Made by a program: the position numbers and the translations under genes. A stretch of DNA of 64,000 nt from Paenibacillus athensensis (lineage in GTDB: Bacteria > Bacillota > Bacilli > Paenibacillales > NBRC-103111), in contig NZ_MYFO02000010.1 in NCBI RefSeq assembly GCF_004514475.2, positions 62,001-126,000 on the forward strand. The letters run 5' to 3'. Below, piece after piece: positions 16,062 to 24,747 of this stretch (positions within the stretch are counted from its first letter, which is position 1; each line of letters starts with the position of its first letter). The notes below the pieces were generated by a model. The model had not been told where the DNA came from. It ran no database searches and saw only the letters and a program-made list of their open reading frames with translations.

Positions 16062-16075
16062 TGAAAGGGTTTTCA
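16062..16075 (+). promoter_or_regulatory. Candidate cre site upstream of fixABCX
   Basis: TGAAAGGGTTTTCA is a near-palindrome matching the cre pattern except for the central CG (here GG). It lies in the roughly 360-nt gap between the VOC gene and fixA. The rest of that gap is AT-rich and holds no gene I can support. A TTGAAA overlapping the site might be a -35 element. Confidence 0.35.
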
Positions 16076-16294
16076 TAGAGAATGAAGAATACATACGATA
16101 GCATTGAAATATCCTGAATTTTCAGAAGATGATTGGGCCAACCAACCTGTCATGGAATGCGGCAAGCAGCATACAATGATGGAAGAACGCTTGTGTTTCC
16201 TGAAAGCGGTTTAACGGCGGCAGAGTAAGTGACAAATTTCACAAGTTCAATTTGCGGCGCATCTGGAGCGCGAAGAGCAAGGGGGAGGAGCAAG

Positions 16295-17131
16295 TTGCTG
16301 CATATTGTCGTTTGCATCAAGCAGGTGCCGGACAGCCGGGAGATTCGCATCGATCCCAAGACGAATACGCTGATTCGGCAGGGCGTTCCGAGTATCGTTA
16401 ATTTTTACGATCTTCACGGACTGGAAGAGGCGCTGCGGATTAAAGATCAGCATGGCGCGCGGGTGACGGTGGTGACGATGGGACCGCCTCCGGCAGAGAA
16501 GGGGCTAAAGGAATGTATTTCGCTGGGCGCTGATGAAGCGGTGCTGGTGACGGATCGCGGCTTTGCCGGTGCAGATACATTGGCAACATCCTACGTGGTG
16601 GCGCGGACGATTCGCAAAATTGCCGACATCTGGGGGCCAGTCGATATCGTGTTCTGCGGCAAGCAAACGCTGGATGGCGATACCGGACAGGTCGGGCCGG
16701 GTGTGGCCTGCCGGCTCGATGTAGAGCAGCTGACCTACGTCAGCAAGGTCGAGCGTGTGGATGCCGAGCGTCGCAGGGTGCGCGTGCAGCGGCTGCTGGA
16801 GGACGGCGTCGAAGTCGTGGAGACAAGCATGCCGGTGCTGATCACTGCGCTCAAGGAGCTGAACAAGGTGCGCCGGGCGTCGATGCCGGGCATGCTGCGG
16901 GCAGCCCGGTACAAGCCGGTCGTCTGGACAACGGCGGATTTCCCCGATCTCGACCGCGCGCAGATTGGGCTGAAAGGCTCGCCGACGATTGTAGCCAAGA
17001 CGTGGGTGCCTCAAATCAAGGCGGTCAAGACGCAGATGGTGGCGGGAGACACGCCGGAGGCTGTAGCGGAGCGGCTGGCTGAAGGACTGTGGGCCGACGG
17101 CTTGCCGCAGCGTCTCGGCTGGGCGACCTAG
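16295..17131 (+). CDS. fixA: Electron transfer flavoprotein beta subunit (FixA/EtfB)
   Basis: 278 aa. N-terminal VVCIKQVPDSREIRIDPKTN, GLEEALRIKDQHGARVTVVTMGPP and the adenine-site LITALKELNKVRRASMPGML are characteristic of EtfB/FixA. With FixB it carries FAD and passes electrons from a dehydrogenase or NADH. The start is TTG at 16295 behind GGGGGAGGAG; upstream in-frame codons lack a ribosome binding site. It is the first gene of a fixABCX-type operon, 152 nt before fixB. Whether it is the bifurcating type cannot be decided by eye. Confidence 0.93.
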   Translation: MLHIVVCIKQVPDSREIRIDPKTNTLIRQGVPSIVNFYDLHGLEEALRIKDQHGARVTVVTMGPPPAEKGLKECISLGADEAVLVTDRGFAGADTLATSYVVARTIRKIADIWGPVDIVFCGKQTLDGDTGQVGPGVACRLDVEQLTYVSKVERVDAERRRVRVQRLLEDGVEVVETSMPVLITALKELNKVRRASMPGMLRAARYKPVVWTTADFPDLDRAQIGLKGSPTIVAKTWVPQIKAVKTQMVAGDTPEAVAERLAEGLWADGLPQRLGWAT

Positions 17132-17283
17132 CGGGAGTACTGTCGGGTGCCGGGCAGGCAGGGCCACCGGGAATTCGCAAACGCCGGTAAGCGGTGACGC
17201 TTGCTGCTGCAAATCTGCCTCCCCGTTGGCTCCGAGCTCAAAACGACGTGGATCTGGCAGGGTGAATAAGGGAGGGACGATAC

Positions 17284-18492
17284 ATGGAAAGCGGGCAGCA
17301 GGAATTGCAAAAAGATAACTCGATGCCGGACTGGTCGGCATATCGCGGCGTGCTGATCATCGTCGAGCAGCGCGACGGGGCGGCCAAGCCGGTTTCCTGG
17401 CAGCTGTTGGGCGAAGGGCGCAAGCTGGCGGCGAAGCTGGACGCGCCGTTGATGGCGTTGGTGATGGGCGAGGATGTAGCCCATCTGGCCGAGGAAGCGG
17501 TCCATTATGGAGCGGACCGCGTTTATCTATGCGAAGCGCCGGAGCTTCGCGCGTACCGCACCCGGCCGTACAGCCGGGTATGCCTCAAGCTGATCGCGGA
17601 AGCGAAGCCCGAGATCGTGCTGTTCGGCGCGACGGCGACGGGGCGCGATCTCGCGGGAGCAATCGCCACCCATCTGCCGACGGGGCTGACGGCGGATACG
17701 ACCGAGCTGGACGTCGAGCCGCCGCCGTCGCGGCTGCTGCTGGCCAGCCGCCCGGCGTTCTCGGAAAAGATGATGGCGACCATCTTGTGCAAGCAGTATC
17801 GGCCGCAGATGGCGACGGCGCGGGCCGGCGTGTTCCAGGCGTTGCCCAAGGATACGACGCGCCGGGCGGACATCGTGCGGATTGAAAGTACGATGCGCGA
17901 GGAGGAGATCGCGGCCGAGGTCGTGGATTTTTTGCGCGACAGCGGGGGCGTGCAATTGGAGGAGGCCGACGTGATTGTGGCTGGTGGGCGCGGGCTGGGC
18001 GGCAAAGAAGCGTTCGCACTGCTGCAGGAGCTGGCTGATGCGCTGGGCGGCGTCGTTGGCGCGTCGCGGGCAGCGGTGGACGCCGGATGGATCAAGCATG
18101 AGCACCAGATCGGCCAGACGGGCGCAACGGTGCGGCCCAAGCTGTATGTGGCCGTCGGGATTTCCGGGGCGGTCCAGCACACGGTCGGCATGAGCGGCGC
18201 CGACACGGTTGTAGCGATCAACAAGGACGAGAAGGCACCGATCTTCCAGTTTGCCCATTACGGGATTGTCGGCGATTTGTTCAAAATCGTACCGGCCATC
18301 ACGCAAGAGGTGCGGCAGCGCCGCAGCGTGTTCGGCGTGCCGCTGGGGGTGCGGGAAACGGCGGCGGCTCAAGCCCAAGCCGAAGCGGAAGAGGCTGCCG
18401 GAGCCGTGACGGAAGCAGAAGCACCAGCGGAGGTCGAGACGGCGGCGAGCGGGCCGGTATCGGCTGCAGAGAGGGGGAGACGCGATGAATGA
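17284..18492 (+). CDS. fixB: Electron transfer flavoprotein alpha subunit (FixB/EtfA)
   Basis: 402 aa. The C-terminal FAD domain has ADVIVAGGRGLGGKEAF, then the HEHQIGQTGATVRPKLY segment, GISGAVQHTVGMSGADTVVAINKD and APIFQFAHYGIVGDLF. The last 50 residues are an Ala/Glu-rich tail (AAAQAQAEAEEAAGAVTEAE), an unusual extension beyond the normal EtfA end. It partners FixA and overlaps fixC by 8 nt. Confidence 0.93.
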   Translation: MESGQQELQKDNSMPDWSAYRGVLIIVEQRDGAAKPVSWQLLGEGRKLAAKLDAPLMALVMGEDVAHLAEEAVHYGADRVYLCEAPELRAYRTRPYSRVCLKLIAEAKPEIVLFGATATGRDLAGAIATHLPTGLTADTTELDVEPPPSRLLLASRPAFSEKMMATILCKQYRPQMATARAGVFQALPKDTTRRADIVRIESTMREEEIAAEVVDFLRDSGGVQLEEADVIVAGGRGLGGKEAFALLQELADALGGVVGASRAAVDAGWIKHEHQIGQTGATVRPKLYVAVGISGAVQHTVGMSGADTVVAINKDEKAPIFQFAHYGIVGDLFKIVPAITQEVRQRRSVFGVPLGVRETAAAQAQAEAEEAAGAVTEAEAPAEVETAASGPVSAAERGRRDE

Positions 18493-19795
18493 AAAATTCG
18501 ATGCCATCGTGGTCGGAGCCGGACCGGCGGGAGCCGCTGCGGCACTGACAATGGCGCGAGCCGGCTTGTCGGTTGTGCTGCTGGAGCGCGGCGAGTTTCC
18601 GGGAGCCAAAAATATTTTCGGCGGCGTGCTGTACCGCAAGCAGATCGAGGAGCTTGTGCCGGAATTTTGGAAAGAGCGCAATTTTCCGATGGAGCGTTAT
18701 ATCGTTGAGCAGCGGATCTGGATGATGGGCAAGGAATCGATGGTCACGTTCGGCCACCGCAACGAGGCGTACAAGGAGCCGTACAATTGTTTTACCGGCC
18801 TGCGCGTCAAGTTCGATCAATGGTTTGCCGAAAAAGCCGTCGCTGCCGGAGCGCTGCCCGTCTATGAAACCGTGGCGCTGGATGTCATTCGCGAGGGCGA
18901 CAAGGTCGTCGGTGTGCGTACCGACCGCGAGGACGGCGATTTGTATGCCGATGTGGTCGTGATTGCCGATGGCGTCAATTCGCTGCTGGGCAAGGCGATG
19001 GGCATTCACAAGGAGTGGGCGCCGGACGAGGTCAGCCTGGCGGTCAAAGAGGTGATTCAACTGCCGCGCGAAAAAATCGAGGACCGCTTCGGGCTCGAAG
19101 GCGATGAAGGTGTGACCATTGAATTTATGGGCGAAACGACCTTGGGTATGGCTGGAATGGGCTTTTTGTACACGAATAAGGAAACGATTTCGCTTGGCGT
19201 CGGCGTCATGGTCGATCATTTGCGCGATAAAAAAGTGAAGCCGTATGCCGTGCTTGACGCCGTCAAGCAGCATCCGATGATCCGCAAGCTGATTCAGGGC
19301 GGCGAGACCAAGGAATATTCGGGCCATCTGATTCCCGAAGGCGGCTTTCATTCGATCCCGCCGTTGTCTGGGGCCGGCTGGGTCGTCTGCGGCGATGCGG
19401 CGCAGCTGGTGAATTTTGTGCATCGGGAAGGGACGAATCTGGCGATGACATCGGGCCGGCTGGCCGGCGAGGCGATAGTCGAAGCCAAAATGCGCGGCGA
19501 TTATTCTGCGGCTTCGCTGCAGGCGTATAACCGCAAAATCGGCGAATCGTTCATTCACAAGGATTTGAAGAAATACAAGGGAATGCACCAGTTCCTGAAA
19601 GAGCAGGATCCGGAGCTGCTGTTCGACAAGCTGCCGCGGGCGCTGAACGAAGCGGCGTACAATATGTTTCTCGTCGACGGCACTTCCAAAGCCGACAAGC
19701 AGCGCAAGGCGGTTGGCCTGATCCGCAATGCCGCGGGCGGCACGTTGAATTTGATGAAGCTGGGGTATAAAGGATGGAGGGCGATGAACGGATGA
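18485..19795 (+). CDS. fixC: FixC-type flavoprotein, ETF:quinone oxidoreductase-like
   Basis: 436 aa. It starts with the dinucleotide-binding motif FDAIVVGAGPAGAAAA, has GAKNIFGGVLY typical of FixC, and the second FAD motif GAGWVVCGDAAQLVNF. The family takes electrons from FixAB to the membrane quinone together with FixX. The stop overlaps the fixX start (ATGA), indicating translational coupling. Confidence 0.93.
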   Translation: MNEKFDAIVVGAGPAGAAAALTMARAGLSVVLLERGEFPGAKNIFGGVLYRKQIEELVPEFWKERNFPMERYIVEQRIWMMGKESMVTFGHRNEAYKEPYNCFTGLRVKFDQWFAEKAVAAGALPVYETVALDVIREGDKVVGVRTDREDGDLYADVVVIADGVNSLLGKAMGIHKEWAPDEVSLAVKEVIQLPREKIEDRFGLEGDEGVTIEFMGETTLGMAGMGFLYTNKETISLGVGVMVDHLRDKKVKPYAVLDAVKQHPMIRKLIQGGETKEYSGHLIPEGGFHSIPPLSGAGWVVCGDAAQLVNFVHREGTNLAMTSGRLAGEAIVEAKMRGDYSAASLQAYNRKIGESFIHKDLKKYKGMHQFLKEQDPELLFDKLPRALNEAAYNMFLVDGTSKADKQRKAVGLIRNAAGGTLNLMKLGYKGWRAMNG

Positions 19796-20079
19796 GCAGC
19801 AGCGATGTGTCCGACAAGCTGTTTACGATTCGCTACAAATGCGACAGCCAGTCCCACCTGGTCATTAAAGACGGGCAGACGTGCCTGAGCTGCGTGACGA
19901 AGGACTGCAACTATTTTTGCCCGTCCGATGTGTATGAATGGGAGAAAAAGCTGAAGATCACGACAGTCGCCTACGAAAACTGCATTGAATGCGGCACCTG
20001 CCGGATCGCCTGCCCCTCGCACAATATCGATTGGGTGTACCCGAAGGGTGGTCATGGGATCACGTACAAATTCGGGTAA
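19792..20079 (+). CDS. fixX: FixX ferredoxin-like protein
   Basis: 95 aa. Cys residues occur as CLSCVTKDCNYFCP and CIECGTCRIACP, the second being a standard [4Fe-4S] motif; the C-terminus NIDWVYPKGGHGITYKFG is typical of FixX. It partners FixC in electron delivery to quinone. No nitrogen-fixation genes are near, so the operon probably serves another redox pathway. Confidence 0.92.
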   Translation: MSSSDVSDKLFTIRYKCDSQSHLVIKDGQTCLSCVTKDCNYFCPSDVYEWEKKLKITTVAYENCIECGTCRIACPSHNIDWVYPKGGHGITYKFG

Positions 20080-20137
20080 ATGGCGAAGCCGGACAGCAGT
20101 AGCGCTGCATAAAGCGCAAGCGGTTAAATAGGCCAAA

Positions 20138-20161
20138 AGCCTGCCGGCGGCAGGCTTTTTT
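20138..20161 (+). terminator. Intrinsic terminator after fixX
   Basis: AGCCTGCC-ggc-GGCAGGCT followed by six T. It ends the fixABCX operon; the next genes are on the opposite strand. Confidence 0.88.
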
Positions 20162-20293
20162 ACGTTGCGACAGGCCGCCGCATGACGGCGCGCTCCAAAA
20201 CGCGCTAAACCAGCCTGCTGCCAAAATAACGGCAGGTGCAGGTTCACTGGCTTGCGGTTGCGTTCAAGCTGCCCATTCCCGGCGAGCGGGTAT

Positions 20294-20488
20294 TCAGGCG
20301 TGATAGCTGCCGAGCGGCGCATTCAGCACCCAGTCGAGCAGCTCGATCATAACGTCGAGCTGTCCGGCTTGCTCCTGCAAGCGGCGGGCGTTCGCTTCGT
20401 CGCCGGCTTCCGAGGCCCGGGTGAGCAGCAGCTCGCGCTGGGCGGCAAGCTCGTTGCGCTTGCGTTTGATTTGGCTTTCCGTTCTCAT
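20294..20488 (-). CDS. Small coiled-coil protein, unknown
   Basis: 64 aa, highly charged and helical (ESQIKRKRNELAAQRELLLT..ARRLQEQAGQLDVMIELLDWVL). ATG at 20488 is preceded by AAGGAG at good spacing. It begins 13 nt after the stop of the 124-aa gene and so is the third gene of the small operon starting at 21154. No family recognised. Confidence 0.65.
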   Translation of the reverse strand: MRTESQIKRKRNELAAQRELLLTRASEAGDEANARRLQEQAGQLDVMIELLDWVLNAPLGSYHA

Positions 20489-20501
20489 GCGTGATCTCCT
20501 T

Positions 20502-20876
20502 TCAGGGAAGCTGCGAGTCGGCTCCGCTGCGCAGAATGTCGCTGCCGCTAGCCAGATAGCTGCGATAGCGCGCGGCTTTGTCCGGCTCGAAGGCGCTGTC
20601 GGCCATCCGGGCAATGCGCTCGAAATTATCGATCAACAGCGCGGTGGTCATGCCGTGCTTGCGCAAAATGCCGTCCGGCCAGACGGCATAGTCGGTGAAC
20701 ACCTTGACGCAGCGCAGCGCGTCGGCGGTTTCCAGATGGCGGAAGGGGTGCATGTTGTCGTCAATGCATTTTTGCCGTCCGCGTTCGCCGTACCGCTCCA
20801 GCAGCTCGGGAAAGTCGGCATAGATGTCGGCGGTAACGCGCTCGCTGAGTGCGCTGAACAGCGCTTCGTCCATCAT
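20502..20876 (-). CDS. Conserved-looking hypothetical protein, 124 aa
   Basis: Soluble, largely helical protein. The middle (DDNMHPFRHLETADAL..FTDYAVWPDGILRKHGMTTALLIDNFERI) looks conserved, with two His and several acidic residues. I do not recognise a named family. Its ATG overlaps the stop of the upstream monooxygenase-like gene (ATGA), so it is translationally coupled to it. Confidence 0.7.
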   Translation of the reverse strand: MMDEALFSALSERVTADIYADFPELLERYGERGRQKCIDDNMHPFRHLETADALRCVKVFTDYAVWPDGILRKHGMTTALLIDNFERIARMADSAFEPDKAARYRSYLASGSDILRSGADSQLP

Positions 20877-21154
20877 GTTGCCACCACCTTGAACTTGCCG
20901 ATTTGCGGAATAATGGCAGCGGGCTCCTGATCGGGGTGTTTTTTCTCCAGCTCGTGAATTTGTTTAAATTCTTCGCTTGTAACCCAGCGCAGGTAATGCT
21001 CCTTGCTTTCCCGCTCCATATGCACGCTCAGCTCGCCGGGCCTGATCTCGTTTTGCAGCAGCAGGAACCGGCCAAAGCCCTGCGCTTTGTCGACCTTTCG
21101 CGAGCGTTGTTCGTAGATGCGGATGACCTCGGCGGTTTTCTCCTCCGGTACGAT
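20873..21154 (-). CDS. Antibiotic biosynthesis monooxygenase-like (ABM/IsdG fold) protein with an apparent ATC start
   Basis: The reading frame gives about 93 aa: IVPEEKTAEVIRIYEQRSRK, then VDKAQGFGRFLLLQN, HMERESKEHYLRWVTSEEFK and a C-terminal tail. This is the pattern of ABM/heme-degrading monooxygenase-like ferredoxin folds (AEEVI..R...V....GF..F.LL......W.S.E.Y..WV.SE.F). No ATG/GTG/TTG exists in frame near the 5' end. GGAGG lies 6 nt before an in-frame ATC (21154-21152), and a strong promoter starts transcription only about 30 nt upstream. So either translation starts at ATC or a small deletion has removed the start. The stop overlaps the next gene's ATG. Confidence 0.65.
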   Translation of the reverse strand: MVPEEKTAEVIRIYEQRSRKVDKAQGFGRFLLLQNEIRPGELSVHMERESKEHYLRWVTSEEFKQIHELEKKHPDQEPAAIIPQIGKFKVVAT

Positions 21155-21189
21155 ACAAGACCTCCCGATCCGTAAAGCGTTTTGCCCTG

Positions 21190-21218
21190 ATTGTAATACA
21201 GATCGGGTGTTGACTCAA
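21190..21218 (-). promoter_or_regulatory. Sigma-A promoter of the three-gene operon
   Basis: On the minus strand, TTGAGT (21218-21213), a 17-nt spacer, and TACAAT (21195-21190). Transcription would begin near 21183, leaving a 25-30-nt leader with GGAGG before the ATC at 21154. Confidence 0.65.
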
Positions 21219-21293
21219 ATTGCAGCAGCCAGTAGCGTGAAAAAAATATGCAAATGAGCCTGGCGCCGTCTCTATTTTTTTATGAAAATCAGG

Positions 21294-21299
21294 TATAAT
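21294..21299 (+). promoter_or_regulatory. -10 element for the dockerin-like protein gene
   Basis: A perfect TATAAT lies 34 nt upstream of the ATG at 21333. No good -35 is present at 17 nt (TCTATT), so an activator or alternative element may be needed. Confidence 0.4.
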
Positions 21300-21332
21300 G
21301 CTAGTAACGATAACAAGAAGAGAGGCCACCGG

Positions 21333-23339
21333 ATGAAAAAGATTGGCTCGAACCGCTTGCTGCCGGCCAGCAAAACGATTGCGCTTGTAGCGGGCTCCCT
21401 GCTGCTATTGTCGTCGCAGTCTGCGGCAATGGTATTTAATTATGACAGAAATCTTGACGGAAGCATACACATTGACGATGCCGTGATGTACATGAATCAG
21501 GCAGAGCCTGCGGATCTGACGGGTGACAGCGTATTTAATCAGCAGGATGTGCTGCATTACCTGAACCAGATTCAGCCGTTATATGTCGCTCCCGAAGGCG
21601 CCACGGCGCAGGTGTCGAATGAAGCCGAGCTGCGCGCCGCCTTGGCCGACAGCAGCTATACGACGATTCGCTTGCTGAACAACATACAGGTGAGCGGGGA
21701 TTTGATGATTGGTCGGTCCGTTGATTTGACTGCAATCAATGAAGTTGTTTTGCAGGCCGATACGTTTATGGCGTCCGTTAGTTTTTCTTTGCAACGCGTT
21801 ACCTTGCAGGTTGACGTCGGCAGCAGCGGTCTGGCGCTGAAAAAGGCAATGATGTCGCCGGCCCAATCGATTCTCGTTAACGGCGTCGACGGGTTTAGCG
21901 GACGGCTGCACACCGTATATAACGCCTCGGGCGTTTACTATTCCGATGACAGCGGTATTCATGCTTTTGCGCTTTCCGGGGAGGGGCTGCAGCTCGCACT
22001 GGACAATGCTGACATCCAGCACATTCATTTAGTAGACTATGTGTACGCCAGCACCGCGCTTGTGTTCCCGAGCCGGCAGCTGACGGTTTCCAGCCAGACG
22101 CCAGTCATCATTTATGCACCAAGCGCCACGGGTATCGGCAACAAGCTTACGCTGACGAATGTCAGCATCAACAATGCGCTGGGCAATGCGACAGTGTATA
22201 TTAACAACCCGGGTAACGGCGGAGAGACCGGCACGCACCCGCTGATCACCGGCACCGCTGTGGACCCGGATTCCGCATCCGGCGTTCAATCGGTTACGCT
22301 GCGGATTCGCGACAGCGCCGGCAACTACGTGAATGCCGAGGGCGAATCGGTAGACGCTACGCCGATTGATCTGACGGCTGTGGGGACGACGAACTGGTCG
22401 CTGCAGATCGGTACGCACGGACTAGCCCCTGGCGCTTATACTTTGCAGGCGTTCGCCAACGACGGCTTGCCGGGGACGGCCAGCACCTCCAGCTTTACGG
22501 CCGTAGCGCTGAATATGGTGTTTGTAAGCACCAATTCGCTGGATTACGTGATGACTGGCGATACGTTGAAATTTTATGGCGGCTACAGTCCGTACAATGC
22601 CAATGCCAACTTCGAGTGGTCGGTGAGCGATGACACGTATGCGCAAATCGATAGCTCGGGTCTTTTGACCGGCTTGCAGGCAGGTTCTGTGATCGTTCGC
22701 GCCACCGATACCTATACGGGTATTCAAGGAGCGAAGCTGACCCATGTGTATGATTCCGCGATCTGGTCGCAAATTACGGCAGCGGCGCAAGCGGCGACGG
22801 AAGATAATTGGGAGCCGTGGGAAGCGCTTGATCTGGATATGTTTATTCAGGCCGGTTTTGTTGATCTGGACGAAGACATCATGCCGCCGTGGCTGCTGTC
22901 CGAGGCCGAGGATACGCTGACGATGCTGTACAGCCGGTTCCAGCCGCTGAACAAATGGACGCCGCGCGTTGTACAGGGGCTGTTCGAATCGTACGCACGC
23001 GACCTGTATCTGGATCCGTCTCCGACAGATTCATTTACGCTGCAGTATGATTCTCCGATTTTTAGCGGCAATGCGAGCAAGGAAGCGTTCCATGTGTATA
23101 AAATCAGCGATGGCATCCTGAGCGAGGTACCGCTGGCTTCCGTACAATGGATTGAAGAGAACTCCCATTACAAGCTGGAGTTCAGGGTAGAGGACGGCGC
23201 GAGCATTTCGGCTTTTGATACCGTCATTGTGCAATACGATGCCGATAGCGCGCAATATCCGCTGTTACAGCAGGGCGATCCGGGGCTGATTCGGATGCCT
23301 TCGTTTATTATGACGAGCAGCTTTATGCCGCCGATGTAA
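21333..23339 (+). CDS. Secreted protein with dockerin-like EF-hand pair and Ig-like domains
   Basis: 668 aa. Signal peptide (MKKIGSNRLLPASKTIALVAG..SQSAA). Immediately after come two calcium-loop-like segments, YDRNLDGSIHIDDAVMYMNQ and DLTGDSVFNQQDVLHYLNQ, resembling a type-I dockerin duplication but N-terminal. Then a beta-helix-like Asn/Ser/Val-rich region (about 80-290), an Ig-like part (PLITGTAVDPDSASGVQSVTL), a BIG2-like segment (FEWSVSDDTYAQIDSSGLLTGLQAG) and a C-terminal region without recognised domain. No catalytic domain is visible. Ribosome binding site AGAGAGG. A cell-surface or matrix role is inferred. Confidence 0.8.
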   Translation: MKKIGSNRLLPASKTIALVAGSLLLLSSQSAAMVFNYDRNLDGSIHIDDAVMYMNQAEPADLTGDSVFNQQDVLHYLNQIQPLYVAPEGATAQVSNEAELRAALADSSYTTIRLLNNIQVSGDLMIGRSVDLTAINEVVLQADTFMASVSFSLQRVTLQVDVGSSGLALKKAMMSPAQSILVNGVDGFSGRLHTVYNASGVYYSDDSGIHAFALSGEGLQLALDNADIQHIHLVDYVYASTALVFPSRQLTVSSQTPVIIYAPSATGIGNKLTLTNVSINNALGNATVYINNPGNGGETGTHPLITGTAVDPDSASGVQSVTLRIRDSAGNYVNAEGESVDATPIDLTAVGTTNWSLQIGTHGLAPGAYTLQAFANDGLPGTASTSSFTAVALNMVFVSTNSLDYVMTGDTLKFYGGYSPYNANANFEWSVSDDTYAQIDSSGLLTGLQAGSVIVRATDTYTGIQGAKLTHVYDSAIWSQITAAAQAATEDNWEPWEALDLDMFIQAGFVDLDEDIMPPWLLSEAEDTLTMLYSRFQPLNKWTPRVVQGLFESYARDLYLDPSPTDSFTLQYDSPIFSGNASKEAFHVYKISDGILSEVPLASVQWIEENSHYKLEFRVEDGASISAFDTVIVQYDADSAQYPLLQQGDPGLIRMPSFIMTSSFMPPM

Positions 23340-23353
23340 CGGGGGAAACAGGA

Positions 23354-23396
23354 AAAAGGCTGGATGGAGGACATGGTGTTCTCCGTTCAGCCTTTT
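23354..23396 (+). terminator. Terminator after the secreted protein
   Basis: AAAAGGCTG (23354-23362) pairs with CAGCCTTTT (23388-23396), with an inner GGAG/CTCC pairing. The A and T tracts make it usable on both strands. Confidence 0.7.
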
Positions 23397-23508
23397 GTGC
23401 ATTCTGTCGGTCAGGCGATGCCGGTTGAAGGGTTGGTAACGGGATACGCTGACAAAATGTGCTTGGGCTAACGTCGGACCCGTCGGGCGAGTCAGCCAGT
23501 CGCACAGG

Positions 23509-24747
23509 TTAAGACTGACGTTGGCTCCAGCCTGCGAGAAAAGCGCGCAGCGCCTGCTCGGCTGCTTGCTCCAGCAGCAGGGCGGCGTCCCTCATTGCCG
23601 CTTCAAGGCTCATAGGCGTCTGGACGATGCTGTGCACGCTGGCGATGCCGGTCTCGTGCAGCCCGGCGATGCCGCTGCCGATCGAGCCGGCGAGTGCGAT
23701 CACCGGCACGCCGTGGCGCTTGGCGGCTTGGGCCACGCCCAGCGGGGCTTTGCCTGCGGCGGTCTGGGCGTCGATCCGGCCTTCGCCGGTGATCACCAGA
23801 GTGGCGTCCGCCAAGCGGCGTTCCAGCCCGGTCAGCTCGATGACCACATCGATGCCGCGCCGCTGCCGGGCCGGGAAAAACGCCTGAAAGGCGCCGCCTA
23901 GGCCGCCGGCCGCCCCTGCGCCCGGCCGCTCGTGCAGCCGGACGCCGTTATGGGCGGCGATGCGGTCGGCCCAGTGCCGCAGCGCCGCCTCCAGCGCCTC
24001 AACCGCCTGCGGCGAGGCGCCTTTTTGCGGCCCGAAGACGCGGGCCGCGCCTTGATCACCGATGAGCGGATGGCTCACATCGGTGGCAATGAGCCACTCG
24101 CATTCGGCGATGCGAGTGTCCCAGCCCGTATCGTCCAGCGTGACGATACGGGCCAGCTCGGCGCCGCCGTAGCCGATAGGCCGGCCGGCGTTGTCGAGCA
24201 GGCGCATGCCGAGCGCCTGCAGCATGCCGGCGCCGCCGTCGCATGTGGCGCTGCCCCCCAGCGCCAGGACGAAGCGGCGGCAGCCGCGGTCGAGCGCGGC
24301 GCGGATCAGCTGACCCGTACCGAAGGTCGTGGTCAGCAGCGGGTTGCGCCGCGCCAGCGGCACGAGGCCAAGCCCCGAGGCCTCGGCCATCTCGATGACA
24401 CAGACACTGTCGTCGTCTGTGTCCGGCCGCGCTGCGTCGGCTCCGCCCCGCGCGCCGCTCCCGGCGGCGCGGTCCCCCGCCGCCAGCGATCGCGCCGCAG
24501 CGCCGCCGAGCACGGCGTAGGCCGCTTCGACAGGCTCGCCGAGCGGCCCGCTTACAGTGGCGCGCGCGAGCCGCCCGCCGGTGGCTGCGGCGAGGCAAGC
24601 CGCTGTGCCTTCGCCGCCGTCGCCAACGGGGACGAGCCAGCATGTTGCGTCCGGCCGCGCGCGACGAACGCCGCGTTCAATCGCCAGCGCCGCTTCGGGA
24701 GCGGTCAGGCTGCCTTTAAAGGAATCGGGTGCAATGATAATGTTCAT
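23509..24747 (-). CDS. glxK: Glycerate kinase (GlxK/GarK family)
   Basis: 412 aa. MNIIIAPDSFKGSLTAPEAALAIERG is the family N-terminus; further motifs are PVGDGGEGT, FVLALGGSATCDGGAGMLQALG, RPGAGAAGGLGGAFQAFF and LVITGEGRIDAQTAAGK. It phosphorylates D-glycerate with ATP. A roughly 30-residue low-complexity insert (about 83-115, AAARSLAAGDRAAGSGARGG) makes it a little longer than the usual 380 aa. It is divergent from dinB, sharing the gap at 24748-24857. Confidence 0.92.
   Translation of the reverse strand: MNIIIAPDSFKGSLTAPEAALAIERGVRRARPDATCWLVPVGDGGEGTAACLAAATGGRLARATVSGPLGEPVEAAYAVLGGAAARSLAAGDRAAGSGARGGADAARPDTDDDSVCVIEMAEASGLGLVPLARRNPLLTTTFGTGQLIRAALDRGCRRFVLALGGSATCDGGAGMLQALGMRLLDNAGRPIGYGGAELARIVTLDDTGWDTRIAECEWLIATDVSHPLIGDQGAARVFGPQKGASPQAVEALEAALRHWADRIAAHNGVRLHERPGAGAAGGLGGAFQAFFPARQRRGIDVVIELTGLERRLADATLVITGEGRIDAQTAAGKAPLGVAQAAKRHGVPVIALAGSIGSGIAGLHETGIASVHSIVQTPMSLEAAMRDAALLLEQAAEQALRAFLAGWSQRQS

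Noticed and set aside
16295-20079. fixABCX as evidence for nitrogen fixation
   Set aside because: No nif gene is in the window, and the operon occurs in non-fixing bacteria.
21180-21290. Minus-strand frame reading SRYWLLQFESTPDLYYNQGK upstream of the ABM-like gene
   Set aside because: It lacks a start codon and lies largely upstream of, or over, a strong promoter (TTGAGT-17-TACAAT); transcription would start inside it.
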